Of a DNA stretch of 64,000 nt, positions 23,990 to 33,285 are shown piece by piece. Source of the stretch: an uncultured Bacteroidales bacterium. GTDB lineage: Bacteria > Bacteroidota > Bacteroidia > Bacteroidales > Paludibacteraceae. Position 1 is the first letter of the stretch. Each line of letters begins with the position of its first letter. Location of the stretch: contig CALAUA010000014.1 of NCBI GenBank assembly GCA_937891975.1, positions 62,001-126,000 of the forward strand, written 5' to 3'. The notes below the pieces were generated by a model. That model worked only from the letters and a program-made list of their open reading frames with translations. It ran no database searches and was not told the DNA's origin. The position numbers and the translations under genes are program-made.

Positions 23990-24887
23990 CGATATTGGCC
24001 GCAGCACATGCTGCGGCTTTTTTATTGTTTCCGCCTACGCAAGGTTGCCATAGCGAGATGGCTTCATTCCAATGCTGGTAACGGAAAGAATCTAATCCCG
24101 ATTGCAATTCATCGAGTTCGTAGATATAGCGGCGAGTGGTTTGCCACGAAGGTGCGAAACTACTACCCACTCTGTTGCCCAACTCTTGCGCGAGATAGAG
24201 CAATGCCTCTTGGCGGTCTGGTAGCTGGGTAAAGGTCTGAGCGCGAGTATAATACGTATCGCTTTCCCAAAGCAAGGTGTCGGCCTGCGTGAAAGAGCGT
24301 TCGCGCGTTTGTCCTGCATAGTGGATGGTCCAATGCGATTGGGCGTATGCTTGCAGGTAAGCGAAATAGGACCCCTCTTCCGTAGGGAAACTCTCAAGTA
24401 CATCATACAGCACCAATTGGTTGAGTATTAAAAGCGCATCCACTTGATAATCAGCGCATAGCTGCTCGGCAGCAGCATGTTTTAGTGGGGTGCGTGTATA
24501 GTAATTGGTAGAGGAATTTTGCGAAATATCCATGAGTTCGACAGCATCAAACTCGCCACTGGCTTCTAAACTTTGTGTCGCAGCAAAAAGGGAATAGAGT
24601 ATGCTGAGGCTTAAATCCACCTCTACGCCACCTTTGCTCTCACCGTCAATCATGGTAGTGTGACCAAAGTCTTTGGGTTGAACCAAAGCATTGTTCACCA
24701 CCAAAATACGGCGGTTGTTTTTCAGTTCGGAGCGCTCGGCAGGGTAGCGTTCGTCCACCGAGAAATACCATTGCTGTTGTGCGTTTATAGGAAGAGAGCA
24801 AAGAACCAAGAGCAAAGAGCAAAGACGGATTACTTTCGACTTTGGCAGACTAAAGTGTTTAATCTTTATTCTTTGTTCCTTATTCAT
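23820..24887 (-). CDS. DUF6340-family exported protein with TPR-like end
   Basis: A protein of 355 residues. The ATG at 24887 is used because it follows the stop of the upstream rsmF-like gene by 14 nt and gives a signal peptide (hydrophobic core LCSLLLVLCSLPINA, cleavage near 35). The middle has ILVVNNALVQPKDFGH and ALLILNQL motifs typical of DUF6340 proteins, and the end is a TPR-like helical repeat (AAANIAIAYEMLGDYASACDYA). The signal-peptide core is encoded by the antisense of an AGAGCAAAGA-type DNA repeat. Its last 170 bp overlap the convergent helicase gene. Envelope function unknown. Confidence 0.75.
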   Translation of the reverse strand: MNKEQRIKIKHFSLPKSKVIRLCSLLLVLCSLPINAQQQWYFSVDERYPAERSELKNNRRILVVNNALVQPKDFGHTTMIDGESKGGVEVDLSLSILYSLFAATQSLEASGEFDAVELMDISQNSSTNYYTRTPLKHAAAEQLCADYQVDALLILNQLVLYDVLESFPTEEGSYFAYLQAYAQSHWTIHYAGQTRERSFTQADTLLWESDTYYTRAQTFTQLPDRQEALLYLAQELGNRVGSSFAPSWQTTRRYIYELDELQSGLDSFRYQHWNEAISLWQPCVGGNNKKAAACAAANIAIAYEMLGDYASACDYAQRAIRLFGAWKTAYGRQQQANIRYYLAQLQARQARERGQ

Positions 24888-24901
24888 AATTCCAAATGAG
24901 T

Positions 24902-26242
24902 TTATAATTTTCGTATCCGCCACTCTTTGGGATAGAGGTTGTTACAATGGTTGCCCACATTCTTCACAAAGCCGAGAGGTACATTCTCATAGGTGACCAT
25001 CACTACGCCAGTTGCAGCGTTAGGCAGGGTCAATGCTTCGCTGCGCAGGTAAGAGAGTGCTTGATCTAAAGTGAGTTCGACCTTGTTAAAAGCATTTTTA
25101 TTAACGTCCTTGAGCATCGCCAAAGCATGTTGAGGTACAACGGTTTTTCCACGCAGTTCGCCTATACCGAAGCCCGTACTGATGCAGATGAACTGCGAGT
25201 TGAGGAACTCGATGAGTTGTTTGTATTTGGCAGGATAAGCCACTACGAAGCGATCTTGTTGGCGGATAGTCCATTGTTCGGGATGCTGAAGCCAACTTTG
25301 CATAATATCCTTAAACTCCACGGTTTCAGAAACAGGATTCTTTTGTTTAGGAATACGGAAAGTACCTGTAGCGACACCACGTTTGCGGAAAGCACAGCTA
25401 TAGAAACCTTCGCCTTTTGTTTTGTGTGGATAGAAGTGATAGCCAGGTTTGCCCTCGGTGATTCCCCATGCTGGGTCGTGGCTGATAGGTAGTATCTCGG
25501 CTCCCAATTCATCGGCAATCCATTGGGCATTCTTTTCGTTTTCTTCGCGGTTGAAGGTGCAAGTGGAATAGATGAGTATGCCGCCTGGCTTGAGTGCATC
25601 CCACACATCATCGAGGATATCGCATTGGCGCTCAGCACATTCCTGTACATTGCGCATGCTCCATTCGGCTACCGCCCCCTCATCCTTGCGGAACATACCT
25701 TCGCCCGAACAGGGGGCATCAACGAGGATACAATCGAAGAGCTCGGGCAGTTTGTTACCAAAATCAGCCGCAGGGTTATGGGTCACCACAGTGTTGCCGT
25801 TACCCCATTTCTGGATATTCTCCGAGAGGATAAACACGCGCTGACGCACAACCTCGTTGCTAACGAGCAAGCCCTCATTGCCAAGGAACTGGCTGATAAG
25901 GGTAGACTTGCCACCTGGTGCAGCGCAGAGGTCAAGGACGATACTTTCTGGCTTGAGGTACTGTTGAAGCACCTCACCAACGAACATACTACTGGCCTCT
26001 TGCACATAGTAGCAACCTGCGTGCAGAAGCGGATCAAGGGTAAACTGCGGACGACGACTGAGATAGTATCCATCTTCGTGCCAAGGTACCTCTTCGGTGT
26101 CGGCGTCGAAGGTGAGATAGTCTAACTTGTCGTTTAGACGAATAGATGTAACTGGTTCCAACTCAAGTGCTTGGCAAAGCTGTTGCACTTCCTCAGGCGA
26201 CATCTGTTCGTGAAGATTTTCTATGAAGTCTAATGGTAACAT
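24902..26242 (-). CDS. RsmF-like 16S rRNA m5C methyltransferase (NOL1/NOP2/Sun family)
   Basis: A protein of 446 residues; the ATG at 26242 is preferred over an in-frame TTG at 26245. SAM-binding LCAAPGGKST (motif I) and the two family cysteines, DAPCSGEGMF (motif IV) and YSTCTFNREEN (motif VI), identify an RNA (cytosine-5) methyltransferase. The C-terminal part (VPQHALAML ... LRSEALTL) is the PUA/RsmF_C type, as in RsmF/YebU. It modifies 16S rRNA in the cytoplasm. It lies 14 nt upstream of the DUF6340 gene and 43 nt after smpB. Confidence 0.92.
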   Translation of the reverse strand: MLPLDFIENLHEQMSPEEVQQLCQALELEPVTSIRLNDKLDYLTFDADTEEVPWHEDGYYLSRRPQFTLDPLLHAGCYYVQEASSMFVGEVLQQYLKPESIVLDLCAAPGGKSTLISQFLGNEGLLVSNEVVRQRVFILSENIQKWGNGNTVVTHNPAADFGNKLPELFDCILVDAPCSGEGMFRKDEGAVAEWSMRNVQECAERQCDILDDVWDALKPGGILIYSTCTFNREENEKNAQWIADELGAEILPISHDPAWGITEGKPGYHFYPHKTKGEGFYSCAFRKRGVATGTFRIPKQKNPVSETVEFKDIMQSWLQHPEQWTIRQQDRFVVAYPAKYKQLIEFLNSQFICISTGFGIGELRGKTVVPQHALAMLKDVNKNAFNKVELTLDQALSYLRSEALTLPNAATGVVMVTYENVPLGFVKNVGNHCNNLYPKEWRIRKL

Positions 26243-26285
26243 CAATTTAAATAAAGTTGAAAGGTTTCGCGCGCGTTGCCTAATT

Positions 26286-26750
26286 TCAAAGTTTCATTGC
26301 ACGTTGCATTTCTCTTTTGTCATCCGCTGCGCGGAGGGCTTGGCGCTTGTCGTAGGTGTGTTTACCTTGACAGAGGGCTATTTCCATCTTCGCAAAACCA
26401 CGTTCGTTGATGAAGAGTCGAAGAGGGATAATGGTTTTACCTGTATCTTTGACTTGTTTTTCTAGTTTGCGCAACTCCTTTTTGGTCATCAGCAGTTTAC
26501 GGTCACGCTTGGCCTCGTGATTGGTGTAACTACCAAATCGGTACTCAGCAATATGCATCTGCTTGACCCAAAGCTCCATGCCGATAAACTGGCAGTAGGT
26601 GTCCGCCAGCGACGCTTTACTTTCGCGGATAGACTTAATCTCCGTGCCATACAGCTGAATACCAGCGATATAGCAATCCAATATCTCGTAGTCGAACGAG
26701 GCACGGCGATTCTTAATATTTATGTCACTTTTCAAGCGCATATTTCGCAT
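26286..26750 (-). CDS. smpB: SsrA-binding protein SmpB
   Basis: A protein of 154 residues from the ATG at 26750; an ATG at 26741 is also possible. It is the tmRNA partner in rescue of stalled ribosomes. Diagnostic sequence: INIKNRRASFDYEI, GIQLYGTEIKSIR, the KRDRKLLM block and the basic tail with YDKRQALRAADDKR. Family length is ~150. No tmRNA gene is seen in this window. It is preceded by a good promoter and a very short leader. Confidence 0.96.
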   Translation of the reverse strand: MRNMRLKSDINIKNRRASFDYEILDCYIAGIQLYGTEIKSIRESKASLADTYCQFIGMELWVKQMHIAEYRFGSYTNHEAKRDRKLLMTKKELRKLEKQVKDTGKTIIPLRLFINERGFAKMEIALCQGKHTYDKRQALRAADDKREMQRAMKL

Positions 26751-26767
26751 GGGTACATAATTCGCCG

Positions 26768-26798
26768 CAAAAGTACAAAAAAATTTGCATATATGCAA
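26768..26798 (-). promoter_or_regulatory. Promoter of smpB
   Basis: Minus strand: TTG (26798-26796), 20-nt spacer, TACTTTTG (26775-26768). The predicted start leaves a leader of about 13 nt to the ATG at 26750. Confidence 0.7.
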
Positions 26799-26878
26799 TT
26801 TTTTTAGGTTGTTTGCTATACAATTTATAAAAACAAACCTTATATAACGCTAGAATTATCTTATATTTGTATATTAAA

Positions 26879-26912
26879 AAGCACCAACCGAATGGATTGG
26901 TGCTTTTTAATA
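26879..26912 (-). terminator. Terminator after the CoA-transferase gene
   Basis: AAAAAGCACCAA pairs with TTGGTGCTTTTT around a short loop, with T runs on both strands. It lies 15 nt after the stop at 26927. Confidence 0.9.
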
Positions 26913-26926
26913 TATAACGAATAATC

Positions 26927-28432
26927 TTATCGCTTATAATTCTCCCACTTGGTGTTACGCATGTCGCCAGACTTGAGGAACTCCTCGTGCATAGCGAGTG
27001 CGCAGCTGAGTGTGTGAGGGGTATGAGCGGTCTTAGACATCTCCAAGTACTCATTCAACAATGGGCGGTATTGTGGATCCACACAGTTGTTGATGATCTC
27101 GTGAGCACGTTGGATAGGACTCTTGCCACGCAAGTCAGCAATACCGTGCTCGGTGATGATGATCTTCACAGAGTGCTCGCTATGGTCGTGGTGGCTAACC
27201 ATTGGCACGAAAGCAGAGATAGCACCACCTTTAGCGGTAGATGGAGTTGTATAGATGCTGATATATGCGTTGCGAGTAAAGTCGCCTGAACCACCGATAC
27301 CGTTCATCATCTTGGTACCGCACACGTGGGTAGAGTTGATGTTACCAAAGATATCTGCCTCGAGAGCTGTGTTGATGGTGATAAGACCCAAACGACGAGC
27401 TACTTCAGGGTTGTTAGAGATCTCTTGTGGACGGAGTACCAATTTATCGCGGAAGAAATCGAGGTTGTTGAGAATCTCTTGGAGCTTGTCAGAACCAATA
27501 GTCAATGAGCAACCAGAAGCGAACTTCACGCGACCCTCTTTCATCAAACCTACTACAGAGTCTTGGATTACCTCGGTGTACATCTCAAAAGCAGGGATGT
27601 TCTTGTTCTCACCAAGAGCGCCCAACACGGCATTAGCGATATTACCCACACCCGATTGGATAGGCAAGAAAGATGCAGGGATACGGCCCTCTTTCATCTC
27701 GTTCTCGAGGAAAGAAGCTACGTTCGCACCAATCTTAGCAGTAGTCTCGTCTAGCGGAGTGAAACCACCTACCTCGTTAGGACGGTTGGTCTTTACCACA
27801 GCTACGAGTTTCTCTGCAGGGATAGTCACGCAGTCTGCACCAATACGGTCAGAAACGGTATATACAGGGATCTCGCGGCGTACAGGTGGGTCAGCAGGCT
27901 CGTAGATATCGTGCATGCCACGCATAGCAGCAGGCATAGCCTCGTTGAGCTCTACGATCACCTTGTCAGCCAAGCGGCAGAAAGTAGGTACGTTACCTAC
28001 ACCTGCGGTAAGAACGATCTCAACTTGGTCACCTTTCTCTACTACCTCGCAAGCCTCCACGATAGCGAAGTCTGGCTTTGGCATAAAGCCGTAGCGGAGA
28101 TCTTGCGCCAACTCTGAGAGGTGCATATCGTAGTAGTGTGCACCTTGTGCGTTGAGCTCGGTGCGGAGGTCTTTGTTGCCTTGGTATGGAGTACGGAACT
28201 CGATAGCGTGAGCGCGAGCAAGTGCACCGTCGCAGCTGTCGCCAGTAGAGGCGCCAGTGTACATACCGATCTTATATGGTTTGCCCTCAGCGTGGAGCGC
28301 CTCAGCCATCGCAGCGATAGCAGAAGGAACATCCTTTGGAGCGCCGGCAGGGGTGAAACCACCCATGCCGCATATTGCTCCGTGAGGAACTAATTGAGCA
28401 GCCTCAGCGGCTGTCATAAATGGAAGAGCCAT
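26927..28432 (-). CDS. Succinate/acetate CoA-transferase (acetyl-CoA hydrolase/transferase family)
   Basis: A protein of 501 residues that moves CoA between acetyl-CoA/succinyl-CoA (or propionyl-CoA) and free acids, used in acetate and propionate fermentation in Bacteroidota. Family landmarks: MGGFTPAGAPKDVP near the N-terminus, TGASTGDSCDG, QSGVGNIANAVLG, and the likely catalytic Glu in FEMYTEVIQDS near residue 290; HHDHSEHSVKIIITEHGIADLRG is near the end. Length matches the TIGR03458-type enzymes. It starts 2 nt after the aldolase stop, so translation is coupled; a strong terminator follows. Exact acyl preference is inferred. Confidence 0.92.
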   Translation of the reverse strand: MALPFMTAAEAAQLVPHGAICGMGGFTPAGAPKDVPSAIAAMAEALHAEGKPYKIGMYTGASTGDSCDGALARAHAIEFRTPYQGNKDLRTELNAQGAHYYDMHLSELAQDLRYGFMPKPDFAIVEACEVVEKGDQVEIVLTAGVGNVPTFCRLADKVIVELNEAMPAAMRGMHDIYEPADPPVRREIPVYTVSDRIGADCVTIPAEKLVAVVKTNRPNEVGGFTPLDETTAKIGANVASFLENEMKEGRIPASFLPIQSGVGNIANAVLGALGENKNIPAFEMYTEVIQDSVVGLMKEGRVKFASGCSLTIGSDKLQEILNNLDFFRDKLVLRPQEISNNPEVARRLGLITINTALEADIFGNINSTHVCGTKMMNGIGGSGDFTRNAYISIYTTPSTAKGGAISAFVPMVSHHDHSEHSVKIIITEHGIADLRGKSPIQRAHEIINNCVDPQYRPLLNEYLEMSKTAHTPHTLSCALAMHEEFLKSGDMRNTKWENYKR

Positions 28433-28434
28433 GA

Positions 28435-29436
28435 TTACTCAGCTTTACCGTTTGAACCAAGAACGTTAATAATTTTGTGCTTGTAGAGCTCGGTCATGAG
28501 GTCACGAGCTGGGCCGCAATATTTACGTGGATCGAACTCACCTGGTTTCTCAGCGAACACTTTGCGAACAGCAGCGGTGAAAGCCAAGCGGCTGTCAGAG
28601 TCGATGTTGATCTTGCAAACTGCGCTCTCAGATGCCTTGCGGAGTTGCTCCTCTGGAATACCTACTGCGTCTGGCAACTTACCACCATATTGGTTGATGA
28701 TATCCACATACTCTTGTGGAACTGAAGAAGAACCGTGGAGTACGATTGGGAAACCAGGCAATTGCTCCATGATAGCGTCGAGGATATCGAATGCCAATGG
28801 AGGAGGAACGAGTTTACCTGTTTGTGGGTCAACAGTACATTGCTCGCGGGTGAACTTGTAAGCACCGTGGCTAGTACCGATAGAGATAGCCAATGAGTCG
28901 CAACCTGTGCGAGTAGCGAAATCTACTACCTCTTCTGGTTTGGTATAGTGGCTCTCAGCAGCAGATACCTCATCCTCTACACCTGCCAACACGCCGAGCT
29001 CTGCCTCAACAGTTACATCGTGTGCGTGAGCGTACTCAACAACCTTCTTGGTCAATGCGATGTTCTCTTCGTATGGGAGGTGGCTACCGTCGATCATAAC
29101 GCTTGAGAAACCGAAGTCAACGCAAGATTTGCAAGTCTCGAAGCTATCTCCGTGGTCGAGGTGCAAGCAGATTTGTGGTTTCTCCCAACCCAACTCTTTT
29201 GCGTACTCTACTGCACCTTGTGCCATGTAGCGGAGAAGGGTTTGGTTAGCGTAGTTACGCGCACCTTTAGATACTTGGAGAATCACTGGGCTCTTGGTCT
29301 CAGCTGCTGCTTTGATGATAGCTTGGAGTTGCTCCATGTTGTTGAAGTTGAAGGCAGGAATAGCGTATCCGCCTTTGATTGCTTTAGCAAACATCTCTTT
29401 GGTGTTCACCAAGCCAATTTCTTTGTAACTTACCAT
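28435..29436 (-). CDS. fba: Class II fructose-bisphosphate aldolase
   Basis: A protein of 333 residues, a zinc-dependent aldolase splitting fructose-1,6-bisphosphate into DHAP and glyceraldehyde-3-phosphate. Zinc and substrate motifs: AIPAFNFNNMEQ, CLHLDHGDSFE (zinc His and catalytic Asp), GVEDEV, GTSHGAYKF and LHGSSSVPQ. This is the longer subgroup common in Bacteroidota. The downstream CoA-transferase begins 2 nt later, linking glycolysis and acid fermentation in one operon. It is preceded by a standard promoter and a ~95-nt leader. Confidence 0.96.
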   Translation of the reverse strand: MVSYKEIGLVNTKEMFAKAIKGGYAIPAFNFNNMEQLQAIIKAAAETKSPVILQVSKGARNYANQTLLRYMAQGAVEYAKELGWEKPQICLHLDHGDSFETCKSCVDFGFSSVMIDGSHLPYEENIALTKKVVEYAHAHDVTVEAELGVLAGVEDEVSAAESHYTKPEEVVDFATRTGCDSLAISIGTSHGAYKFTREQCTVDPQTGKLVPPPLAFDILDAIMEQLPGFPIVLHGSSSVPQEYVDIINQYGGKLPDAVGIPEEQLRKASESAVCKINIDSDSRLAFTAAVRKVFAEKPGEFDPRKYCGPARDLMTELYKHKIINVLGSNGKAE

Positions 29437-29535
29437 AATTGTAATAAATTTATTGTTTAAAAAGTTTTAATTGTTTTAACAGTTTTAAAGCTACGAATAG
29501 ACAACTCTTTTGTTATGTCGTCGCCGAAACGGCGA

Positions 29536-29566
29536 CAAAGGTACTATTTTTTTTTGACATTACAAA
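29536..29566 (-). promoter_or_regulatory. Promoter of the fba/CoA-transferase operon
   Basis: Minus strand: TTTG (29566-29563), 19-nt spacer with a long A run, TACCTTTG (29543-29536). Confidence 0.8.
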
Positions 29567-29608
29567 ATATTTTCGTCTAAACTCCACGAATTGTAAAATA
29601 TAGGTAGC

Positions 29609-29636
29609 AAAAAGCCGCAGGGTATGCCTGCGGCTG
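29609..29636 (-). terminator. Terminator after the OPT transporter gene
   Basis: AGCCGCAGG/CCTGCGGCT perfect stem with a 5-6-nt loop, followed on the minus strand by TTTTT. It lies about 78 nt after the stop at 29714. Confidence 0.88.
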
Positions 29637-29713
29637 TTGAAAGAAGAGTTTGCTATTTCTAAAACAGCGCTTTAGCGCGTGGAACATTGAAACTCTTTTA
29701 TTGCGCGATAAGC

Positions 29714-31672
29714 TTATTTGGTTTTCTTGCTTGCGCAGATGAAGTACACAATCAGGGTGATATATGCAGCCAAGCCGACGAGGGCGGCACCATTGCTCGC
29801 AGCCCAAGTGCCTAAATAGCACTCTACGCCGCAGAACTTAATCAATGCACTCACTACACCCATCAAAGCACCACCTGCAATGAAGCCAGAAGCAATCAAT
29901 GTGCCCTTCTCGTTGCGAGCTTGAGCCAACTCTTCAGCTTTCTCGCCGTCCTTCTCGCGCTTGCGGCTCACGAGCCATGCGATAGCACCACCTACGAGCA
30001 ATGGAGTGTTGAGTTCCAATGGGATAAACATACCCAAAGCAAATGCCAAAACAGGTACACCCATGAAGTTGAGAATCAATGCAAGGATAGCCCCTGCAAG
30101 ATAAAGCATCCAAGGTGCGCCTTGACCGCTCATCAATGGTTCGATGACCGCAGCCATTGCGTTGGCCTGAGGTGCTACGAGTGCGTTCTCGCCTACGAAA
30201 CCATAGGTCTTGTTCAATATAATCATCACACCACCCACAGTAGCAGCACTAACCAGCGTGCCGAGGAACTTCCAAGTCTCTTGTTTGCGTGGGGTAGTAC
30301 CAATCCAGTAACCGATTTTGAGGTCGGTGATGAAGCCACCTGCCATAGCGAGTGCGGTACAAACGACACCACCAATCACCATCGCACCTATCATACCGCT
30401 AGAGCCCTTCATACCGATAGCTACAAAGACTACGGAAGCAATAATCAGGGTCATCAGTGTCATACCGCTAACAGGGTTGCTACCTACGATAGCAATTGCG
30501 TTGGCTGCCACCGTAGTAAAGAGGAAAGCAATGACAGCCACCACGAGGAAAGCTACAAGCGCTTGCCAGAAATTGCCCAGTACGCCGAGCCAGAAGAACA
30601 CAAGAGTGATCACGAGCGCTACAGCAATAGCGATAACCACGAACTTCATGCTCAAGTCCTTCTCGGTGCGGAGCGATGCCTCGATGACTTGTTTGCCCTT
30701 GCCGCCGAGCTCTTTGCCTGCCAGTCCGACTGCAGACTTGATGACGCCCCAACTCTTAACAATACCTATAAGACCTGCCATAGCGATGGCACCGATACCG
30801 ATATTGCGACCATAGTCCACGAACATCGTTTGTGGGTCCACTTCCGCCATGCCAGGGATACTGCCGAGCAATGGAAGGAGCACCCACCAGATGAAGAATG
30901 AGCCCGCGCAGATAACCGCTGCATACTTCAGACCGATGATATAGCCCAAACCGAGCACTGCAGCAGAGGTGTTGATGGAGAAGACCAATTTGAACTTAGT
31001 AGCCAATGCTTCGCCCCAACCCATCATACGGGTGCTCAAACTCTCAGTCCAAAGTCCGAAAGTGGAAACAGCGAAGTCGTAGAGACCGCCAATACCAGCT
31101 GCCCAAATGAGGGGTTTGGCTTGGTTGCCACCTTGTTCGCCCGAAACGAGTACCTGTGTGGTAGCTGTAGCTTCTGGGAATGGGTATTCACCATGCTTCT
31201 CTTGTACGAAGTACTTGCGGAAAGGAATAAGGAAGAGAATACCGAGGCAACCGCCGAGCAAGGATGATAGGAAGACTTGCATGAAAGTGACGGTGATATC
31301 GGGGTATTTGGCTTGCAAGATATAAAGCGCAGGGAGGGTGAAGATGGCACCTGCTACGATGACACCGCTGGAGGCACCGATGGATTGGATAATCACATTC
31401 TCGCCAAGGGCGTTCTTGCGCTTCATGGCTGAAGAGAGGCCTACAGCGATGATAGCGATAGGGATAGCTGCTTCGAATACTTGACCCACTTTGAGACCAA
31501 GGTATGCCGCAGCAGCTGAGAAAATAATTGCCATGATGACACCCATGATGACGCTATAAGGCGTAATCTCGGGATACTCTTGGTTGGGTTTGAGAATCGG
31601 TTCATACTTCTCGCCTGGTTTGAGAGGGCGATTAGCGTTTTCGGGGAGTTGGATTTTTTGTTTTTGTTCCAT
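29714..31672 (-). CDS. OPT-family oligopeptide transporter
   Basis: A protein of 652 residues that is almost entirely membrane-spanning (about 14-16 segments). It belongs to the OPT family of proton-coupled oligopeptide or metal-chelate importers: starts with PYSVIMGVIMAIIFSAAAAYLGLK-type first helix, then FPEATATTQVLVSGE, IGYWIGTTPRKQE and GAIIAWLVSRK-like motifs typical of bacterial OPT proteins. It sits in the inner membrane. Single-gene transcript: own promoter, overlapping the divergent sigma-factor promoter, and own terminator. The peptide substrate is inferred from family. Confidence 0.92.
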   Translation of the reverse strand: MEQKQKIQLPENANRPLKPGEKYEPILKPNQEYPEITPYSVIMGVIMAIIFSAAAAYLGLKVGQVFEAAIPIAIIAVGLSSAMKRKNALGENVIIQSIGASSGVIVAGAIFTLPALYILQAKYPDITVTFMQVFLSSLLGGCLGILFLIPFRKYFVQEKHGEYPFPEATATTQVLVSGEQGGNQAKPLIWAAGIGGLYDFAVSTFGLWTESLSTRMMGWGEALATKFKLVFSINTSAAVLGLGYIIGLKYAAVICAGSFFIWWVLLPLLGSIPGMAEVDPQTMFVDYGRNIGIGAIAMAGLIGIVKSWGVIKSAVGLAGKELGGKGKQVIEASLRTEKDLSMKFVVIAIAVALVITLVFFWLGVLGNFWQALVAFLVVAVIAFLFTTVAANAIAIVGSNPVSGMTLMTLIIASVVFVAIGMKGSSGMIGAMVIGGVVCTALAMAGGFITDLKIGYWIGTTPRKQETWKFLGTLVSAATVGGVMIILNKTYGFVGENALVAPQANAMAAVIEPLMSGQGAPWMLYLAGAILALILNFMGVPVLAFALGMFIPLELNTPLLVGGAIAWLVSRKREKDGEKAEELAQARNEKGTLIASGFIAGGALMGVVSALIKFCGVECYLGTWAASNGAALVGLAAYITLIVYFICASKKTK

Positions 31673-31698
31673 AATAAGCCTAATATACTTTCAGCCTG

Positions 31699-31730
31699 CA
31701 AAGGTACATTTTTTTTTGCAGATATGCAAA
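31699..31730 (-). promoter_or_regulatory. Promoter of the OPT gene
   Basis: Minus strand: TTTG (31730-31727), 20-nt spacer, TACCTTTG (31706-31699). It overlaps the divergent promoter 31715-31746. Confidence 0.85.
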
Positions 31731-31746
31731 TTTTAGCGTATCTTTG
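31715..31746 (+). promoter_or_regulatory. Promoter of the sigma-factor operon
   Basis: TTTG (31715-31718), 20-nt spacer, TATCTTTG (31739-31746), with a leader of ~80 nt to the ATG at 31833. Its -33 box lies inside the spacer of the divergent OPT promoter. Confidence 0.85.
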
Positions 31747-31832
31747 CAAAATATTTGAAAACAAGTAAAGAATATTGTAGTAAATCATGTAAGTGCTACG
31801 TCTAAAAGGCAAAAGCACAAAACAAAAAGGAT

Positions 31833-32306
31833 ATGAAACAGGAAGAAAAAGAATTTGCAGCCCTCGTCAAAGAGCACAAAAGCACGATATACAGTATCTG
31901 CTATATGTTCTCCAAAGACAAGGATGAAATAGATGATCTCTTTCAAGAGACATTGATTCATCTGTGGCAGGGCTATAAGAAATTTCGCAACGAGAGTAAG
32001 ATTGAGACATGGATTTATCGGGTAACAATGAACACCTGCATCTCCATGGACCGAAAAGAGAAAAGGCGCGGAGAGCATATCGCACTGGATGTGAATATCG
32101 ATTTGTTCGATGAAACCGACAAAGATATGCACCAAATACAGATGCTCTACAAGCGCATCCATCGTTTGGGCGTGTTTGACAGGGCGATTATTATGCTATG
32201 GTTGGAGAACCTGAGTTACGATGAAATCGGGGAAATTGTAGGTATTAGTGCCAAAAATGTGTCGGTGCGCTTGGTCCGTATCCGCGAAGAATTGAAGAAA
32301 CAGTAA
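31833..32306 (+). CDS. ECF-type sigma-70 family RNA polymerase sigma factor
   Basis: A protein of 157 residues. Region 2: STIYSICYMFSKDKDEIDDLFQETLIHLW (residues ~17-46) with the core-binding and -10 recognition helices; region 4: LSYDEIGEIVGISAKNVSVRLVRIREELK at the end. No region 1.1 or 3, as usual for group IV (ECF) sigma factors. The next gene, 26 nt on, encodes a small membrane protein with coiled-coil start, a plausible partner or anti-sigma factor. The targets are unknown. Confidence 0.92.
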   Translation: MKQEEKEFAALVKEHKSTIYSICYMFSKDKDEIDDLFQETLIHLWQGYKKFRNESKIETWIYRVTMNTCISMDRKEKRRGEHIALDVNIDLFDETDKDMHQIQMLYKRIHRLGVFDRAIIMLWLENLSYDEIGEIVGISAKNVSVRLVRIREELKKQ

Positions 32307-32332
32307 CCATTAACCTTTAACGAATAAATATT

Positions 32333-32992
32333 ATGGATGAATTGCAAGAAATGCGCGAGCAACTGGCTGCGCTGAAAGAGAAATTGAATAAGCAGGAGAT
32401 TATAAATGAAAAGAACTTGCGAAAATTGATGTTTCGGAAGGCGTTACGCTTTAAAATCTTTATGTGGATAGGAATCTTACTTAGTGCTACTCCTACTGTC
32501 GCACTTTGGATAATGAACTTTGCATGGTTTGAAGGAACGCATACTGACTTTGAACTGATATGGGGAACTATAGCAACGGCAATAATGCTAACTATGTTAA
32601 TAATAGGGACTTCAATCATAAAACTAAGAGATATTCGCTCTGGGAATTTGCAAACGGTAAAAGAGCAAATACGTAAAATGAGTACTCCTATGGTAGAAAG
32701 GAAATATAGAATCGTATATGGAGTATTTTGTATTATGGTTATAGTTCTATTATTGGTGGACAACTATAATAATGGTCGGTTTGAGTTTGAATTATATGAA
32801 AAAGTCATTTTTGTTTTGCTGCTGGTGCTAACTTTATTAAACTTATTCTTCCCCGAATGGCAACGGAAACTAGGTGAATGGATGAATAAAAAAATAGGAA
32901 GAAAAAAACGTACAACAGAATGGGACGAATATATTCGCCAAATTGAAGAAATGTCCGAATTAGACGAGGAAAAAGAGAAAACGGAAAGGTGA
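32333..32992 (+). CDS. Membrane protein paired with the sigma factor
   Basis: A protein of 219 residues. Residues 1-~40 form a charged, coiled-coil-like cytoplasmic segment (LQEMREQLAALKEKLNKQE). Four membrane helices follow at about 42-62, 79-99, 126-144 and 155-172, then a ~45-residue charged tail. The arrangement with a sigma gene directly upstream suggests a membrane regulator; no classical anti-sigma (zinc) motif is seen. The last codons run into a GTGAAAA-type low-complexity sequence. Not recognised beyond this. Confidence 0.65.
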   Translation: MDELQEMREQLAALKEKLNKQEIINEKNLRKLMFRKALRFKIFMWIGILLSATPTVALWIMNFAWFEGTHTDFELIWGTIATAIMLTMLIIGTSIIKLRDIRSGNLQTVKEQIRKMSTPMVERKYRIVYGVFCIMVIVLLLVDNYNNGRFEFELYEKVIFVLLLVLTLLNLFFPEWQRKLGEWMNKKIGRKKRTTEWDEYIRQIEEMSELDEEKEKTER

Positions 32993-33025
32993 AAAGTGAA
33001 AATGGGAAGGTGAAAATTTTTATTA

Positions 33026-33062
33026 GAAAAACGCATTTCTCTTGCAGAGGTGCGTTTTTTTG
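33026..33062 (+). terminator. Terminator after the sigma-factor operon
   Basis: AAAAACGCA (33027-33035) pairs with TGCGTTTTT (33051-33059), with an inner CTCT/AGAG stem, followed by T residues. Confidence 0.88.
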
Positions 33063-33285
33063 TAATTAGATGATTAGCGAAAGGTGCTGGAACTCAGGGC
33101 TGTCTATCGGTGAAAATAGGGCGAAGTTCCTATGAAGTTCCTATGAAGTCCCTATGAAGTCCCTATGAAGTTCCTATGGAGATAGGGGGCATATAAGAGG
33201 CATATAAAAGGAAAATAGGGAGGCAACATTCATCCGAAGCTACTGCAAAAAAAATGTAGCCTATAGCAATAAAAAAGCTTTTTTC
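33063..33285. other. Intergenic stretch with 11-bp array
   Basis: No gene recognised. Five units of GAAGT(T/C)CCTAT follow each other exactly at 11-bp spacing (33123-33177). Two units of GGCATATAAxA follow at the same spacing (33188-33209). The rest is AT-rich DNA leading into the potA promoter. Confidence 0.75.

Noticed and set aside
29921..30901. Long open plus-strand frame (326 codons) opposite the OPT gene
   Set aside because: It is the antisense shadow of a gene with clear family motifs; composition is His/Asp/Ser-rich without any protein signature.
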